Shown: positions 62,026 to 64,000 of the stretch, piece after piece
Layout: the number at the start of each line of letters is the position of its first letter
Numbering within the stretch: the stretch's first letter is position 1
NCBI RefSeq assembly: GCF_003729955.1
Contig: NZ_RJTX01000004.1
Location: 620,001-684,000 of the forward strand
From: Chryseobacterium daecheongense
Lineage (GTDB): Bacteria; Bacteroidota; Bacteroidia; Flavobacteriales; Weeksellaceae
DNA: 64,000 nt
Direction: 5' to 3'
Made by a program: the position numbers and the translations under genes
The notes under the pieces: generated by a model
The model's input: the letters and a program-made list of their open reading frames with translations, nothing else
Database searches by the model: none
Told to the model about the DNA's origin: nothing

Positions 62026-64000
62026 TGCAGAATAATAAGAGAAAAAAAGTACTTTTAGTCGGAAATCCTAATGTAGGAAAATCAACGGTTTTCAATACAC
62101 TTTGTAACAAGAAACAGAAAACCGGGAACTATGCCGGTGTTACCGTAGCAAGCCATTCAGGGAATTATACCTACAAGGATGAGGATGTTGAGGTAATTGA
62201 TCTGCCGGGATCATACAGTATTTATCCAAGTTCGGAAGACGAAGCTATTTTTTCCAAATTTCTTATTGATGAGCAGAAAAACTATGCAGGAGTTATTTAT
62301 ATCCTTGAAGCACTAAGCTTAAAAAGAGGACTTCTTTTATTCCAGCAGATCCAGGATTTAGGAATTCCGATGATTCTGATCGTAAATCAGATCGATCAGG
62401 CAGAAAGAAGAGGAATCAATATCAACATTCAACAATTTTCAGAAGCACTAGGAATTAAAATTATCCAAACCAATGCGAAAGAGCACCTTGGAATAGAGGA
62501 GGTGAAAGAAGCAGTTTTCAACAATGAATTTGTAAAAACAGATACCATTTCTTTTGAAACCCCAAATGAACATAAAGATTTTCTTCAAAAACTTGCCTCA
62601 CAAAAGGGATTTGATAATCCTTATAAAGCTTGGATGGCTATTTCTTCAGGAGCCGAGCTGGGAAGAATAGAATCAATTCATAACCTGCTGAATGAACCGG
62701 AAAATAAAAGTCTGGTTCCTAAAAGATTACAGGTGCAGGAAACGGTAAGAAGATATCAGAATGTCGATAAAATCTTAGCCAATGTGATCTCTAAAAAACC
62801 TCAGTTCAAAGAATTGCTTACAGAAAGGCTGGACAGGGTTTTGGTGCATAAGTTCTGGGGTTACGTGGTTTTTCTGGCAGTATTGCTGATCATATTCCAA
62901 AGTGTTTTCTTCCTTGCGGAATATCCGATGAACTGGATCGACAGCTTCTTTTCATGGCTGTCTGCTTTTACGGGAGAACACCTTCCGGAAGGACCATTAA
63001 ATTCACTTATATCCAATGGAATTGTACCCGGAATCGGAGGAATTGTCGTTTTTGCTCCGCAGATCGGGATCTTATTATATTTTCTTTATCTCTTGGAAGA
63101 CTCAGGATACATGGCAAGAGTGGTTTTCCTGATGGACAGGTTGTTGCGACCATTCGGATTGAATGGAAAGAGTATCGTTCCATTGGTTTCCGGAACAGCT
63201 TGTGCTATCCCGGCCGTAATTTCAACAAGAAATATCGAAAATGTCAAAGAAAGACTGTTAACTATTTTGGTGACACCTTTCATGACTTGCTCTGCAAGAC
63301 TTCCGGTTTACAGTATTATTATAGGATTGATTATTTCAGATGATACTTTTTTAGGAATAAAATATAAAGCATTGGTATTGATGGGAATGTACTTACTGGG
63401 ATTCCTTGTTGCCCTGTTTTCAGCTTTTATCCTCAAAAGATTTATCAAAAATAAAGGGAAAACCTATCTGGTAATGGATTTGCCCACCTACAAAAAACCA
63501 CTTTTCGGATACGATTTTAAAATGGTTTTAGGAAAAGTATGGGATTTTATTACCGGAGCAGGAAAGATTATTTTCATTGTAAGCATCATTATCTGGTTCC
63601 TGAGTTATTTCGGGCCAAAGCAAAAACCTAACGAGTTTGTTGCTACAGACGTTCACCTGGATCATTCTTATTTAGCTAAAATGGGAAAAGGGATTGAGCC
63701 CGTTATCGAGCCTCTTGGTTATGACTGGAAAATGGGAGTTGGTATTTTGACAAGTTTTGTGGCGAGAGAAGTTTTTGTAGGAACCATGTCTACCCTTTAT
63801 AGTCTGGAAGATGATGCGCCCGAGGTGAAAGTAATAGATAAAATGAGAAGAGATGTGAAACCTAATGGTGAAAAAGTATTCAGTTTTGCCACAGGAATTT
63901 CCATACTATTATTTTATGCGTTTGCAATGCAGTGTGTTTCCACATTGGCAGTAGTTTACAGAGAAACCAAAAGCTGGAAATGGACAGCTTTTCAGGTGGT
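62025..64000 (+). CDS. feoB: Ferrous iron transporter B (3' end outside the window)
   Basis: Iron(II) uptake across the inner membrane, with a cytosolic G-protein domain and a membrane domain. Visible 658 residues: G1 LVGNPNVGKST (about 11-21), G3 DLPGSYSIYP, G4 NQID, then the first membrane spans and Gate motif regions (SGTACAIPAVISTRNIENVKERLLTILVTPFMTCSARLPVY, VGILTSFVAREVFVGTMSTLYSLED). Runs off the right edge. Co-transcribed with feoA. Confidence 0.95.
   Translation, partial: MQNNKRKKVLLVGNPNVGKSTVFNTLCNKKQKTGNYAGVTVASHSGNYTYKDEDVEVIDLPGSYSIYPSSEDEAIFSKFLIDEQKNYAGVIYILEALSLKRGLLLFQQIQDLGIPMILIVNQIDQAERRGININIQQFSEALGIKIIQTNAKEHLGIEEVKEAVFNNEFVKTDTISFETPNEHKDFLQKLASQKGFDNPYKAWMAISSGAELGRIESIHNLLNEPENKSLVPKRLQVQETVRRYQNVDKILANVISKKPQFKELLTERLDRVLVHKFWGYVVFLAVLLIIFQSVFFLAEYPMNWIDSFFSWLSAFTGEHLPEGPLNSLISNGIVPGIGGIVVFAPQIGILLYFLYLLEDSGYMARVVFLMDRLLRPFGLNGKSIVPLVSGTACAIPAVISTRNIENVKERLLTILVTPFMTCSARLPVYSIIIGLIISDDTFLGIKYKALVLMGMYLLGFLVALFSAFILKRFIKNKGKTYLVMDLPTYKKPLFGYDFKMVLGKVWDFITGAGKIIFIVSIIIWFLSYFGPKQKPNEFVATDVHLDHSYLAKMGKGIEPVIEPLGYDWKMGVGILTSFVAREVFVGTMSTLYSLEDDAPEVKVIDKMRRDVKPNGEKVFSFATGISILLFYAFAMQCVSTLAVVYRETKSWKWTAFQV

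Noticed and set aside
62954..63343. 129-residue open frame inside feoB
   Set aside because: It lies wholly within the feoB frame, which has clear conserved motifs through this stretch; the alternative product has no recognisable feature.

Overview
The window looks like a chromosomal segment from a member of the Bacteroidota, most likely family Weeksellaceae/Flavobacteriia and Chryseobacterium-like. The DNA is AT-rich. Genes lack clear Shine-Dalgarno sequences, and many are preceded by the Bacteroidota promoter -7 element TAnnTTTG. Lineage-typical families are present: a MurF-alanine racemase fusion, a GLPGLI protein, a SprE/PorW-like TPR lipoprotein of the type IX secretion/gliding apparatus, and outer-membrane receptors with carboxypeptidase-like N-terminal domains. 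No insertion sequence, prophage, CRISPR array, tRNA or rRNA was seen.

Layout. 1-15 kb: a truncated TonB-dependent receptor, Cu/Zn superoxide dismutase, a tail-specific protease, an unknown lipoprotein, surE-GNAT, a three-gene minus-strand set (Lgt paralog, small membrane protein, multi-cluster radical SAM enzyme), guaC, a frameshifted DUF1835 gene, fabG, rsmI and an acidic repeat protein. 15-26 kb: tdk, murF-alr, patatin/barrel protein, ybeY, and mnmG flanked on both sides by perfect parS-like palindromes, then a methyltransferase, pgk and a 0.55 kb AT-rich gap with DnaA-box-like sites that is a candidate chromosome origin. 26-38 kb: rpiB, rnr, LysE-type exporter, LD-carboxypeptidase, yraN, SDR, tsaB, the SprE/PorW-like lipoprotein, maf, a KdsC-type phosphatase and a Rossmann/DUF2520 protein. 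38-45 kb: an ECF sigma cassette, lepA and a pair of unrecognised genes. 53-64 kb: an M14 peptidase, a Cys-rich small protein pair, a JmjC-like cupin protein, an outer-membrane receptor with a GLPGLI partner, DinB, and feoA-feoB (feoB cut by the window end).

The most interesting region is 45.86-53.37 kb. A Nudix/winged-helix regulator of the NrtR family precedes a nine-gene, tightly packed operon: SPFH protein, NAD-kinase-like protein, a small protein possibly of ADP-ribosyltransferase-like fold, a PARG-type macrodomain, a MacroD-type macrodomain, a class III-like sirtuin, an ADP-ribosylglycohydrolase, an RNA 2'-phosphotransferase (KptA/Tpt1) and a metallophosphoesterase. Almost every product makes or consumes NAD(P)+, ADP-ribose or an ADP-ribose derivative. 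A repeated inverted-repeat motif (TTWGYGT-N7-ACRCAAW) occurs once before the regulator gene and three times before the operon. Two of these copies overlap promoter -7 boxes in the same register. This fits a self-contained regulon sensing ADP-ribose-type metabolites, perhaps linked to RNA 2'-phosphate repair and reversal of ADP-ribosylation.

All function calls rest on reading motifs in the translated sequence. No database search was possible.
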